From assembly GCF_009739905.1 (NCBI RefSeq), contig NZ_CP034279.1:6882001-6946000 (forward strand): DNA of 64,000 nt, given 5' to 3'. The position numbers and the translations under genes are program-made. The notes under the pieces are model-generated. The model saw nothing but the letters and a program-made list of their open reading frames with translations, ran no database searches and had not been told where the DNA came from. The DNA comes from Streptomyces ficellus. GTDB taxonomy: Bacteria; Actinomycetota; Actinomycetes; Streptomycetales; Streptomycetaceae. Numbering within the stretch: the stretch's first letter is position 1; every line of letters starts with the position of its first letter. Shown piece by piece: positions 56,724 to 64,000 of the stretch.

Positions 56724-57752
56724 GTGAGCGACACGGAACGGCTCATCGTCGTCCTCCTCTTCGACGGCGTCGATCTGCTGGACGTCACCGGCCCGCCGGA
56801 GGTCTTCTCACTGCTGCGCCGTGAGACGGACGGGGCGGACGGCTCCGCCGGCTACCGGGTCGTCCTCGCCGCCGAGACGCCCGGCCCGGTCACCACCGCC
56901 GCCGGGGTCCGTGTCCTGCCCGATCTCACCTTCGGCGAAGCGGCCGGCAGGAGCATCGACACGCTGATGGTCCCCGGCTCGGTGGAGGTCGACGAGCGGG
57001 GCCGGGTCCGCGCCCTCGCCGACCCCACCGTGGTCCACTGGGTGAAGACACTCGCCGCCCGGTCACGGCGCGTCGCGTCCGTCTGCGTCGGGGCGCACCT
57101 CCTCGCCGCCGCCGGCCTGCTGGACGGCAAACGCGCCACCACCCACTGGTCGACGGCACAGCAGCTCGCCGCCGACCACCCGGCCGTCGAGGTCGACGCC
57201 GACCCCATCTTCATCCGCGACCACGACGTGTGGACCGGCGCGGGCATCACCGCCTGCCTCGACCTCTCCCTCGCCCTCGTCGCCGAGGACTTCGGCGAGA
57301 ACATCGCCCTGCGGGTCGCCCGCCAGCTCGTGATGTACCTCAAACGACCCGGCGGGCAGAGCCAGTTCAGCGTGCCCATCGAGCCGGTCTCCACCACCCG
57401 GCGCATGGACGACATCCGCCACCACATCACCCGCAACATCACCGGACCCCTCACCGTCCCCGACCTCGCCCGGCACGCCCACATCAGCGAGCGACAGCTC
57501 ACCCGGATCTTCACGTCCGAACTCGGCACGACCCCGGCCGCCTACATAGAGGCGGCCCGCGTCGAAGTGGCCCGCAACCGCCTCGAATCCACGGACGACA
57601 CACTCGACCGCGTCGCCTCCGCCGCCGGGTTCCCCACCACCGACACCCTCATCCGCGCGTTCCGCCGGCAACTCGACACGACCCCGACGGCGTACCGCAA
57701 ACGCTTCCGGTACGCGGGCCAGGACCCGCCCGGCGGCCGCGGTCAGCGGTGA
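56724..57752 (+). CDS. GlxA-family regulator (DJ-1/PfpI domain + AraC HTH)
   Basis: The product has 342 residues from a GTG at 56724. The N-terminal ~195 residues form a DJ-1/PfpI-like domain with SVCVGAHLLAAAGLLDGKRATTHW at the elbow. Residues ~225-335 are an AraC-type double HTH (IRHHITRNITGPLTVPDLARHAHISERQLTRIFTSELGTTPAAYIEAARV, and VASAAGFPTTDTLIRAFRRQLDTTPTAYRKRF). It is divergent from the isochorismatase, which it probably activates. Its 3' end overlaps the convergent lipid-kinase gene by 10 bases. Confidence 0.93.
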   Translation: MSDTERLIVVLLFDGVDLLDVTGPPEVFSLLRRETDGADGSAGYRVVLAAETPGPVTTAAGVRVLPDLTFGEAAGRSIDTLMVPGSVEVDERGRVRALADPTVVHWVKTLAARSRRVASVCVGAHLLAAAGLLDGKRATTHWSTAQQLAADHPAVEVDADPIFIRDHDVWTGAGITACLDLSLALVAEDFGENIALRVARQLVMYLKRPGGQSQFSVPIEPVSTTRRMDDIRHHITRNITGPLTVPDLARHAHISERQLTRIFTSELGTTPAAYIEAARVEVARNRLESTDDTLDRVASAAGFPTTDTLIRAFRRQLDTTPTAYRKRFRYAGQDPPGGRGQR

Positions 57753-59131
57753 GGCGTCCAGCCGCGCCGACCGGAGCCGCCCACCGCATGGCCGGTGACC
57801 GCCGTGCGGCCCACCGCCGCGGCGAGCTTGCGCAGCCGGCGCCAGTCGAGCGGCGGCTGCGCCTGCGGGACCCCGGGCCGTAGGCGCGGCACCCGGACCC
57901 GTAGCGCCCGGGGCGCGATGCGGCAGTGGACGGGAGCGGGCAGGACGAACGCCTCGCCGTCGATGCCCACGTCGATGGCCGGACGGTCCGCCTCGACGAC
58001 CACCTCGTGGGCCGTCAGCACCGTCAGCCCGCTCGCCTCCGGGTCCAGCAGGAGCCCGGCCGCCTCCGCCGCGTTGTCCACCCGGATGCCCAGGACACCG
58101 AGCACACCGGAGTCCAGACGCTCACGGCGGCCCAGCCCGGCCGGGTCGTCCCTGCGGTAGGGGTTGTTGCTCACCAGCACCGCCTGCGGGTCGGTGAGCG
58201 TCCGGCCCGCCGCGCGGGCGGTCAGCCGCGGCCCGCTCTGGCCGGTGAGCAGCTCGGGCAGCAGACCCAGCGCCGTGCCCACCTTGTCGTCCCGGTACGC
58301 CGGGTCCTGCACGACCGTCCCGTACACACCGAACGAGACGTTGTTGACGAACGGGTGACCGCCGGCGAAACCGAGGTCCACATGCAGTTCGACCCCGTCG
58401 GTGAGCGCGTCCAGGCAGGCGGCCGGGTCCTCGCGGTCCAGGCCCAGGTCCATGGCGAAGTGGTTGCGGGTGCCCGCGGAGACGACCAGGAACGGCAGCC
58501 CGTGCTCGGCGGCGACCGCGGCCACCAGCGCCTGCGTACCGTCACCACCCGCGACCCCCAGCAGGTCCGCGCCGTCCGCGACCGCCTCCCGGGCCAGCTG
58601 CGTGACGTCACGCCGCTCGTCCGCGTCGAGCAGCACCACCCGCGCCCCGAGCCGCTCCGCCTTCTCCCGGAGCCCGAACCGCTCCACCTTGGCACCGCCC
58701 GAGCGGGGGTTCATCACGAGGAACGGCCGCAGCGGGGGCGGGGTGCGGTGCTCCTTGACCCGTACCGGCCGCAGACCGGTGCTGCGCAGCGCGTAACGCC
58801 CGCTCCAGACGGCCAGCACCCACAGCGTGAGGGAGAGCAGGACCACCCACAGCAGGTTCGCGGCGTCGAACATCGCGATGACGGCCAGGGGCGCCGTCAC
58901 GGCGAGCAGCACGGCCGCCGCCCGGGGCGCACCGCGCCGGGTCAGCGTCCACCACAGGCCCGCCACCGTCACGGCCAGGCCCGCCGCACCGGTCAGGAGC
59001 AGCAGCACGCCCCCGAGGCCCCCGTACAGCAGGGGCAGCAGCACGGCCAGCGTCACCGCCGCCAGGGACGCCCTGGCCGACCACCGCTGCTTGCGGTGGG
59101 CCCGCTCGCCGGCGTACCACTCGACCCCCAT
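57743..59131 (-). CDS. Membrane-anchored diacylglycerol kinase-like lipid kinase
   Basis: The product has 462 residues from the ATG at 59131 (MGVEWYAGERAHRKQ), with GGGGAGG four bases upstream. Four hydrophobic segments (~residues 22-40, 45-62, 70-85 and 92-110) anchor it. The DAGK catalytic domain follows: FLVMNPRSGGAKV, then LLGVAGGDGTQALVAAVAAEHGLPFLVVSAGTRNHFAMDLGL. Known members phosphorylate diacylglycerol or sphingoid-like lipids with ATP; substrate unknown. The C-terminal ~100 residues form the second beta domain of this fold. Confidence 0.9.
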   Translation of the reverse strand: MGVEWYAGERAHRKQRWSARASLAAVTLAVLLPLLYGGLGGVLLLLTGAAGLAVTVAGLWWTLTRRGAPRAAAVLLAVTAPLAVIAMFDAANLLWVVLLSLTLWVLAVWSGRYALRSTGLRPVRVKEHRTPPPLRPFLVMNPRSGGAKVERFGLREKAERLGARVVLLDADERRDVTQLAREAVADGADLLGVAGGDGTQALVAAVAAEHGLPFLVVSAGTRNHFAMDLGLDREDPAACLDALTDGVELHVDLGFAGGHPFVNNVSFGVYGTVVQDPAYRDDKVGTALGLLPELLTGQSGPRLTARAAGRTLTDPQAVLVSNNPYRRDDPAGLGRRERLDSGVLGVLGIRVDNAAEAAGLLLDPEASGLTVLTAHEVVVEADRPAIDVGIDGEAFVLPAPVHCRIAPRALRVRVPRLRPGVPQAQPPLDWRRLRKLAAAVGRTAVTGHAVGGSGRRGWTPHR

Positions 59132-59209
59132 GGGTCCTCCCCTCGTCCGCGGACATCGTAGGAGCCCGGGGCGGGCCCGGCCCACCGGAGCCGGGGCGAA
59201 CCAGCCGGT

Positions 59210-60520
59210 TCACTCCTTCAGCGCCGACCAGCCCGCGGGCTGCGCGGGGTCGAGCGTGCGCCACTGCGCCAGGACCTTCGGGTCCTGGGCGTCGAGCCAG
59301 TCGGTCAGCTCGCGGAACGAGACGCAGCGCACTTCCTTGCGCCGGCAGACGTTCTTCATCACGTCCTCCACCGCGTCCATGTAGATGCCGCCGTTCCACT
59401 GCTCGAAGTGGTTGCCGACGAACATGGGCGCACGGCTGCCGTGGTAGACGCGCTCGAAGCCGGCGAGGTAGGAGTCGCGGGTCTGCTCGCGCCAGGTGTC
59501 GTACATCGCCGGATCGCCGTCGGTGAGCCCCTTGGACTGGTTGTACAGGTAGTTGAAGTCCATGGACAGCACCTGGAAGTCCTTGCCGGGGAACGGCAGC
59601 ATCTGCAGCGGCAGGTCCCAGACGCCGTTCTTCTTCGACGGCCAGATCTGGAAGTCGCCGGACGAGCTGGCGTCGTAGCGCCAGCCGAACGGCTTGGACG
59701 CCGGTATGAGCGTCTTCTGCCCCTCCAGGCACGGCGCCCGCCCGCCGACGACCTCACGGGTCGGGTCGAAGGGCAGCGGGTCGAGGTCGGTGAAGCCGGT
59801 GTTCGTCTTCCAGTTCTGTACGAAGGAGTAGAACTGGTCGATCTCGCTGGTCCACTCCGCCTCGCTCCAGTCCCCGCCGCCCTTGGCGCCGCAGAAGTGG
59901 CCGTTGAAGTGGGAACCGATCTCGTGGCCCTCCTTCCACGCCTTGCCGAGCTGGTCGAGCGTGGTGCGGATGTGCTCGCGCGTGGGGTACGCGATCGCGG
60001 CCGCTCCCTGGCCGTGCTGGGGCGGCCGGTACAGGTTCTGCTTGTCCTTCGGCAGCAGGTAGATGCCGGTGAGGAAGAACGTCATGTGCGCGTTGCTGTC
60101 CTTGGCCACCTGGCGGAAGCGGGAGAAGAGACGGTCGTCGCCCTCCAGGGCGCCGTCCCAGGAGAAGACGACGAACTGGGGAGGGCGCTGCCCCGGTTTG
60201 AGCTTCTCGGCCTTCAACTGCCCCGGCTGCGGTCCGGTGTACGAGGTGGAGCCGTCGCCCAGGACCTTCACCCGGCCGTCCCACTCCTCGTCCTCCGCGT
60301 CCTTGTCGCCGCCGCCGTTCTTCTGGCCGGCCGCGGGCCGCGGCGCGGGGGCGGACGTACGGTCGGCCGACGCGGTGGGGCCCGTGTCGTCGCCGCCGTC
60401 CGTCAGCAGGGGCACCAGGCTCGCACCGGTCGCCAGGAGGACCGCGGCCGCGCCCAGGGCGACACCGCGGGTGGTCGCGCGTTCCCGCAGCCGGCGCACG
60501 GCCGGGTTGTTGCGGATCAT
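59210..60520 (-). CDS. Polysaccharide deacetylase-like membrane/secreted protein
   Basis: The product has 436 residues from the ATG at 60520, preceded by GGGGGAGAAG and overlapping the PBP stop by 4 bases (ATGA). An N-terminal hydrophobic segment (VALGAAAVLLATGASLVPLL) is a signal or anchor. A disordered linker leads to a NodB-like barrel: FVVFSWDGALEGDD (one Asp of the TFDD motif retained), FFLTGIYLLP, EIGSHFNGHFCG (His pair) and RYDASSSGDFQIWP. Whether it is catalytic is unclear because motif 1 is altered. Coupling to a peptidoglycan synthase suggests a cell-wall role. Confidence 0.85.
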   Translation of the reverse strand: MIRNNPAVRRLRERATTRGVALGAAAVLLATGASLVPLLTDGGDDTGPTASADRTSAPAPRPAAGQKNGGGDKDAEDEEWDGRVKVLGDGSTSYTGPQPGQLKAEKLKPGQRPPQFVVFSWDGALEGDDRLFSRFRQVAKDSNAHMTFFLTGIYLLPKDKQNLYRPPQHGQGAAAIAYPTREHIRTTLDQLGKAWKEGHEIGSHFNGHFCGAKGGGDWSEAEWTSEIDQFYSFVQNWKTNTGFTDLDPLPFDPTREVVGGRAPCLEGQKTLIPASKPFGWRYDASSSGDFQIWPSKKNGVWDLPLQMLPFPGKDFQVLSMDFNYLYNQSKGLTDGDPAMYDTWREQTRDSYLAGFERVYHGSRAPMFVGNHFEQWNGGIYMDAVEDVMKNVCRRKEVRCVSFRELTDWLDAQDPKVLAQWRTLDPAQPAGWSALKE

Positions 60521-62571
60521 CGGATCTTCTCCCCCTCGCTCGCGGCCCGGCGCGGTGCGCCCTCCACCGCGTCCGTGTACTGGTTCCAGATGCGGGCGGG
60601 GCGGTCGGCCCCGGCCGTCGGGTCGCCGCCCAGGCCCTTGAGGGGCAGGGGCGCCAGACTCTTGGTGAGGTCCATGCGGTACACGACGACGGCCGTGGCC
60701 TCGGTCGCGGTGTAACCGGCGTACCACCGTGCCGTGTCGTCCCGGGTGCCGCCCGGCTTCCCCGCCTTGCGGCTCGCGTCCACCGTGAGGGCGTCGGTGA
60801 CCTGGGCGGCCACCCCGGGGCCCACGGCGCGCTTCTTGCGCGGTGCGGCCAGCGGGACCGGGTCTCCCTCGTGGGTGACGCGCCGCACCGAGTACGGCTC
60901 GGTGTGCGTGCCCCCGGCCGCGAACATGCTGTAGGCGCCGGCCACGCGGATGGCGCTCGGCGTGGAGTTGCCGAGGGCGAAGTCGGGCACCGGGGGGCCG
61001 AGGCTGGAGCTGAGCAGCCCGGCCGCCTGGGCGGTGCCGCGGACCCGGTCGAGCCCGACGTCCATGCCGAGCTGGAGGAACGGCGCGTCGGCCGACTCGG
61101 CCATCGCCCGGCGCAGGCTGATGCTGCCGTGTGAGCGGCCGTCGAGGTTGGTGCCCTTGAGCATCCTGCCGGCGCGGTCCCAGTAGGGCCCCTCGGGCGT
61201 CCTCAGCGGTACGCCGTCGTTCGCGTCGTACACCGTGGCGGGGGTCACGGGGGCGCGGGGGCCGCCGCGTTCGCGCCGGACGCCGTGTTCCAGGGCGGCG
61301 GCGTAGACGAGCGGCGTGAAGACGGTGCCGGCCGGGACGGTGGCGGCGTTGGACTCGTTGAACGCCTGCTTCTGGTAGTCCGGTCCGCCGTGGACGGCCA
61401 GGATCCGTCCGTCCGGGGCGAGGGAGGCGGCTCCGAACCGGGCGTACCGGTCCGCGGGGCGCTTCTCGGGGTCGAGGGTCGCCCGCGCGTCGCCGACGGC
61501 CTTGGTGAGGGCGTTCGTACGGCGTCTGTCGAAGGTCGTGTAGACCTGGTAGCCCCCGAGGTCGAATCGGGCGTCGGAGATGCGTCCCGCCCGCTTGGCG
61601 TACGTCTCGGCCAGCTCGACGAGGTAGCCGTTCTGGCCGCCGACGGTACTGGGCGTGGTGGGAAGCCTGGGTTCGGGGAACACGGTGTAGCGGGCGCGCT
61701 CCTCGCGGGACAGCCGGCCCACCTCGACCATGCGGTCCAGCGTCCAGGACCAGCGCTCGACGGCCCGTTCGCGGTTGGCGGCCGAGAGGGCGGGGTCGTA
61801 GAGCGACGCGCCCTTGAGGAGGGCCGCGAGGAAGGCGCCCTCACTGGCGTTGAGCTGGGTGACGTCCTTGCCGTAGTACGCCTGGGAGGCGCGCTGGAGG
61901 CCGTACGTACCGCGTCCGAACCAGCTGGTGTTGAGGTAGTCCTCCAGGATCCGGTCCTTGCTGTGGTGCCGGTCCAGTTTGACGGCGAGGAGCACCTCGG
62001 TGAACTTGCGGGAGAACGACTGGTCCTGGCTCAGGTACACGTTCTTGACATACTGCTGGGTGATGGTCGACCCGCCCTGGGTGTCCCCGTCGCCGATCGT
62101 CCGCCACAGGGCGCGGGTGACACCGCTCGCGGAGACGCCGGGGTCGGAGTAGAAGTTGGCGTTCTCCGCGGCGAGCACCGCCCACCGGACGTGCTCGGGG
62201 ATCTTCTCCAGGGGCATCTCCTGGCGCCTGACCCAGCCCGTGCGGGCCATCGGCGAACCGTCGGACCAGTAGTAGACGTTGTCCTGCTGGGTGGCGAAGC
62301 CGTTCAGGTCGTCGGGTATCTCGGTGCGGACGTAGGCGACGGTCACGACTCCCGTGAGGGCCGCCACGGCCATCACGAACGCGGCGAGTGACTGCCGCCA
62401 GGACGGGACCCACCGGCGCCAGCCGCTCCTGCCGGATCTCGGATAGTCGGGGCGGCGCAGGCCGCGGGAGGAGCCGGACCTCGTCCGCCTGCCGCGGGCC
62501 CTGGCCACGGGCCCGGCCGCCGCGGCGCGCAGGGCTTCCGCGATGGTTCTGTAGTTGACGTGCTTGGTCAT
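60517..62571 (-). CDS. Class A penicillin-binding protein with degenerate transpeptidase site
   Basis: The product has 684 residues from the ATG at 62571. A basic cytoplasmic tail and one TM (~60-80) precede a GT51 glycosyltransferase domain with Glu136 in AAENANFY, QGGSTITQQYVKN and RKFTEVLLAVKL intact. The transpeptidase domain keeps its fold, but its three motifs are altered: the SxxK position reads Thr416-Val-Phe-Thr419 (before Pro), SxN reads Ser493-Ala-Asp495, and KTG reads KPGGT (605-609). It should polymerise glycan but not cross-link by the normal route. It overlaps the deacetylase-like gene by 4 bases. Confidence 0.9.
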   Translation of the reverse strand: MTKHVNYRTIAEALRAAAAGPVARARGRRTRSGSSRGLRRPDYPRSGRSGWRRWVPSWRQSLAAFVMAVAALTGVVTVAYVRTEIPDDLNGFATQQDNVYYWSDGSPMARTGWVRRQEMPLEKIPEHVRWAVLAAENANFYSDPGVSASGVTRALWRTIGDGDTQGGSTITQQYVKNVYLSQDQSFSRKFTEVLLAVKLDRHHSKDRILEDYLNTSWFGRGTYGLQRASQAYYGKDVTQLNASEGAFLAALLKGASLYDPALSAANRERAVERWSWTLDRMVEVGRLSREERARYTVFPEPRLPTTPSTVGGQNGYLVELAETYAKRAGRISDARFDLGGYQVYTTFDRRRTNALTKAVGDARATLDPEKRPADRYARFGAASLAPDGRILAVHGGPDYQKQAFNESNAATVPAGTVFTPLVYAAALEHGVRRERGGPRAPVTPATVYDANDGVPLRTPEGPYWDRAGRMLKGTNLDGRSHGSISLRRAMAESADAPFLQLGMDVGLDRVRGTAQAAGLLSSSLGPPVPDFALGNSTPSAIRVAGAYSMFAAGGTHTEPYSVRRVTHEGDPVPLAAPRKKRAVGPGVAAQVTDALTVDASRKAGKPGGTRDDTARWYAGYTATEATAVVVYRMDLTKSLAPLPLKGLGGDPTAGADRPARIWNQYTDAVEGAPRRAASEGEKIR

Positions 62572-62663
62572 CCCCGTCCAGCCATGACTCTTGGCCCGGC
62601 CCCGCGGACTGACGTCCGCGGCTGTCCGGCCCGGCATCCGATTACCGGCGCGATGAAGCAACA

Positions 62664-62704
62664 CGCGAGCGCCCCCCAGGTCCTGACTGAGAGTGGCGCT
62701 CGCG
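62664..62704. promoter_or_regulatory. Inverted repeat in the PBP gene leader
   Basis: Perfect 10-bp arms CGCGAGCGCC and GGCGCTCGCG are separated by 21 bases, ~93 bases before the PBP start. It could be an operator or a leader RNA stem. The role is unknown. Confidence 0.45.
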
Positions 62705-62832
62705 AGGTCACGTAAAGATAACAGGCCGGTAGGACAATCCTACGGAGACGGTCCGCCGGCGGGCGGCGGACAGACGGACAGGCAGTCGGGCGGGCGGAGG
62801 GCGTCAGGGCGTGGACCGGAACGGCGATCCCT

Positions 62833-64000
62833 TCACGAAGCCGCCCGCCGAGTCTTCCCGGAGCCTTCCGCGGAAGCGTCCGCCGAGCCCTTCGCGTTGC
62901 CGAAGGCCAGCCCCGAGCCGGTCAGGCCGACGCGGATGCCCGCCCCGTCCACGGTCACGTCCCGCAGCCGCAGGTCCCCGGCCGACCTGGGCAGCTCGAA
63001 GGAGAGCGAGAAGCGGTCGGCCAGCTGCGGCGGGCGCAGCTTGAGCAGCGCGCCGACCAGCGCGGGATCGATCCCCGCCTTCTCCAGCAGCCACGGGTGG
63101 TCGATCACCAGGTCGACCAGGTTCACCTTCGCCAGCCGCTGGAGGAACACCGGCGAACCGGTCAGCCGGCTCAGCTCCTTCTCGCCGCGCAGCGCACGGT
63201 CGATCTCGGACCGGGGCAGCCCCAGGCGCTCGGCGATGGCCGGCACGCCGAGCAGCGCCTTGAGGTCGGCCGCCTCGCGACTGATGCGCCGCGCGGCCTC
63301 CGGGTGCAGGCGCAGGCCCGACCGCGCGGGATCGTCGCCCGGCCGGTAGGTGAAGAGGCCGGGAACGTCCAGGCTCATGTTCTCGACGGTCGTCGACACC
63401 GCCCGGTCACCGTCCCGCCGGACGTGCGCCTCGGCGCGCACGCTCACCTCCCGGCCGGCCACCGGCAGGCTCCCGAGGATGCGGATGCCGTCGCCGCCCG
63501 CGCTGCTGAACCGGACGTGGGACGCGCCCAGTTCACGGTTCAGGTCGTCGAAGGAGAGCAGCACGTCGCCGTTCATCCGGTCGACGACGGCTCCCTCGAC
63601 GGAGGAGGGCAGGTCGCCGACGATGCGTATGTCGTCGGCCGTCGCGTGCACCTCGGCCAGGGACACCTTGTCCGCGGCGACGTCGGGCACGGTCACGTCC
63701 ACCGAACGGATCCGCTTGTCCAGCACCTGGGTGAGGAAGGGGAACCCGGCGATGTCGACCTGGGGCCTGGCGGCGAGGTGCAGGGACTGCTGGATCTTGT
63801 CCTCCGCCTTCTCCTCGGCGTACGCCACGGCCAGCCGGTCACCGGTGACCAGGAGGACGGCACCGACGACGGCGGTGACACCGAGCTTGAACACCACCGA
63901 GACGGCCGCGAAGCGGCTCCTGCCGCGGTGGTTGGGCGGCGACCACTCCTCCTCGTCGTCGTCCGAACGGATGCCGAGGCCCTTCGAGCCCCGCCGCGCG
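62833..64000 (-). CDS. DUF2993 (LmeA-like) lipid-binding domain protein, 5' end beyond window
   Basis: The frame is open to the window edge; upstream of a possible GTG at 63897 it continues SKGLGIRSDDDEEEWSPP and NHRGRSRFAAVS, so the true start may lie outside. A TM segment (VVFKLGVTAVVGAVLLVTGDRLAVAYAEEKAEDKIQ) anchors an extracytoplasmic DUF2993 domain: FPFLTQVLDKRIRSVDVTVPDV, RFSSAGGDGIRILGSLPVAGREVSVRAEAHV, RPPQLADRFSLSFELPRSAGDLRLRDVTVDGAGIRVGLTGSGLAF. Mycobacterial LmeA acts in lipomannan elongation; in Streptomyces a lipid-binding role is unproven. Confidence 0.85.
   Translation of the reverse strand, partial: ARRGSKGLGIRSDDDEEEWSPPNHRGRSRFAAVSVVFKLGVTAVVGAVLLVTGDRLAVAYAEEKAEDKIQQSLHLAARPQVDIAGFPFLTQVLDKRIRSVDVTVPDVAADKVSLAEVHATADDIRIVGDLPSSVEGAVVDRMNGDVLLSFDDLNRELGASHVRFSSAGGDGIRILGSLPVAGREVSVRAEAHVRRDGDRAVSTTVENMSLDVPGLFTYRPGDDPARSGLRLHPEAARRISREAADLKALLGVPAIAERLGLPRSEIDRALRGEKELSRLTGSPVFLQRLAKVNLVDLVIDHPWLLEKAGIDPALVGALLKLRPPQLADRFSLSFELPRSAGDLRLRDVTVDGAGIRVGLTGSGLAFGNAKGSADASAEGSGKTRRAAS

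Overview
The window is very GC-rich, with GC-biased third codon positions, frequent GTG/TTG starts behind GGAGG-type sites and many 4-14 bp gene overlaps. Together with a geosmin synthase, an NsdA-type regulator, a DUF397 protein, a streptogrisin-like protease, a rodlin-like peptide and four SpoIIE-type phosphatases, this indicates a Streptomyces chromosome. Most of it reads as ordinary chromosome; about 29.2-35.5 kb is a more degraded, accessory-looking patch. No rRNA, tRNA, CRISPR array, prophage or intact insertion sequence was seen.

Layout. 0-6.8 kb: 3' end of a thiolase-fold enzyme, DUF397, a PadR/membrane-protein operon, an ACT protein, an Hsp15-like S4 protein, geosmin synthase and a small membrane protein. 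7-18 kb: a secreted amidase, two PAS/SpoIIE phosphatases, a GlsB-type membrane protein, an ANTAR protein, an AlkD-like glycosylase, an APH-fold kinase and an NsdA-family regulator. 18-26 kb: two short-chain dehydrogenases, a stand-alone protein with Spo11/TopoVI-A features, a VOC protein overlapping a Na+/H+ antiporter, a YihY membrane protein, a secreted HAD phosphatase and a double GNAT acetyltransferase. 26-32 kb: a giant two-hydrolase secreted esterase, small hypotheticals and a streptogrisin-like protease. 32-35.5 kb: VOC protein, AraC relic, a protein that looks like an H2A/H2B histone-fold doublet, a secreted ALF-repeat protein, two decayed gene relics and a small acidic protein.

35.5-47.9 kb: a glutamine-amidotransferase and glutamate decarboxylase pair; a TetR regulator divergent (across a clear palindrome) from an NCS1 permease and amidohydrolase; a GAF/SpoIIE phosphatase; a rodlin-like peptide; a beta-propeller phytase with possible PHO boxes; an MBL hydrolase. 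48-64 kb: PAS-PAS-GAF-SpoIIE phosphatase, YrdC/Sua5 protein, a PadR operon with a 32-bp palindromic operator divergent from a SnoaL protein, an H1-like Lys/Ala-rich protein, a Tat-exported amidohydrolase, an isochorismatase divergent from a GlxA/AraC regulator, a diacylglycerol-kinase-like lipid kinase, and a cell-wall pair (deacetylase homologue overlapping a class A PBP whose transpeptidase motifs are all altered), ending in a DUF2993 protein that runs off the window.

The most novel-looking items are the histone-fold doublet candidate (32825-33601), the Spo11/TopoVI-A-like protein (20383-21261) and the apparent pseudo-transpeptidase PBP (60517-62571). All similarity statements come from reading the sequence and from knowledge of the families; no search was run.
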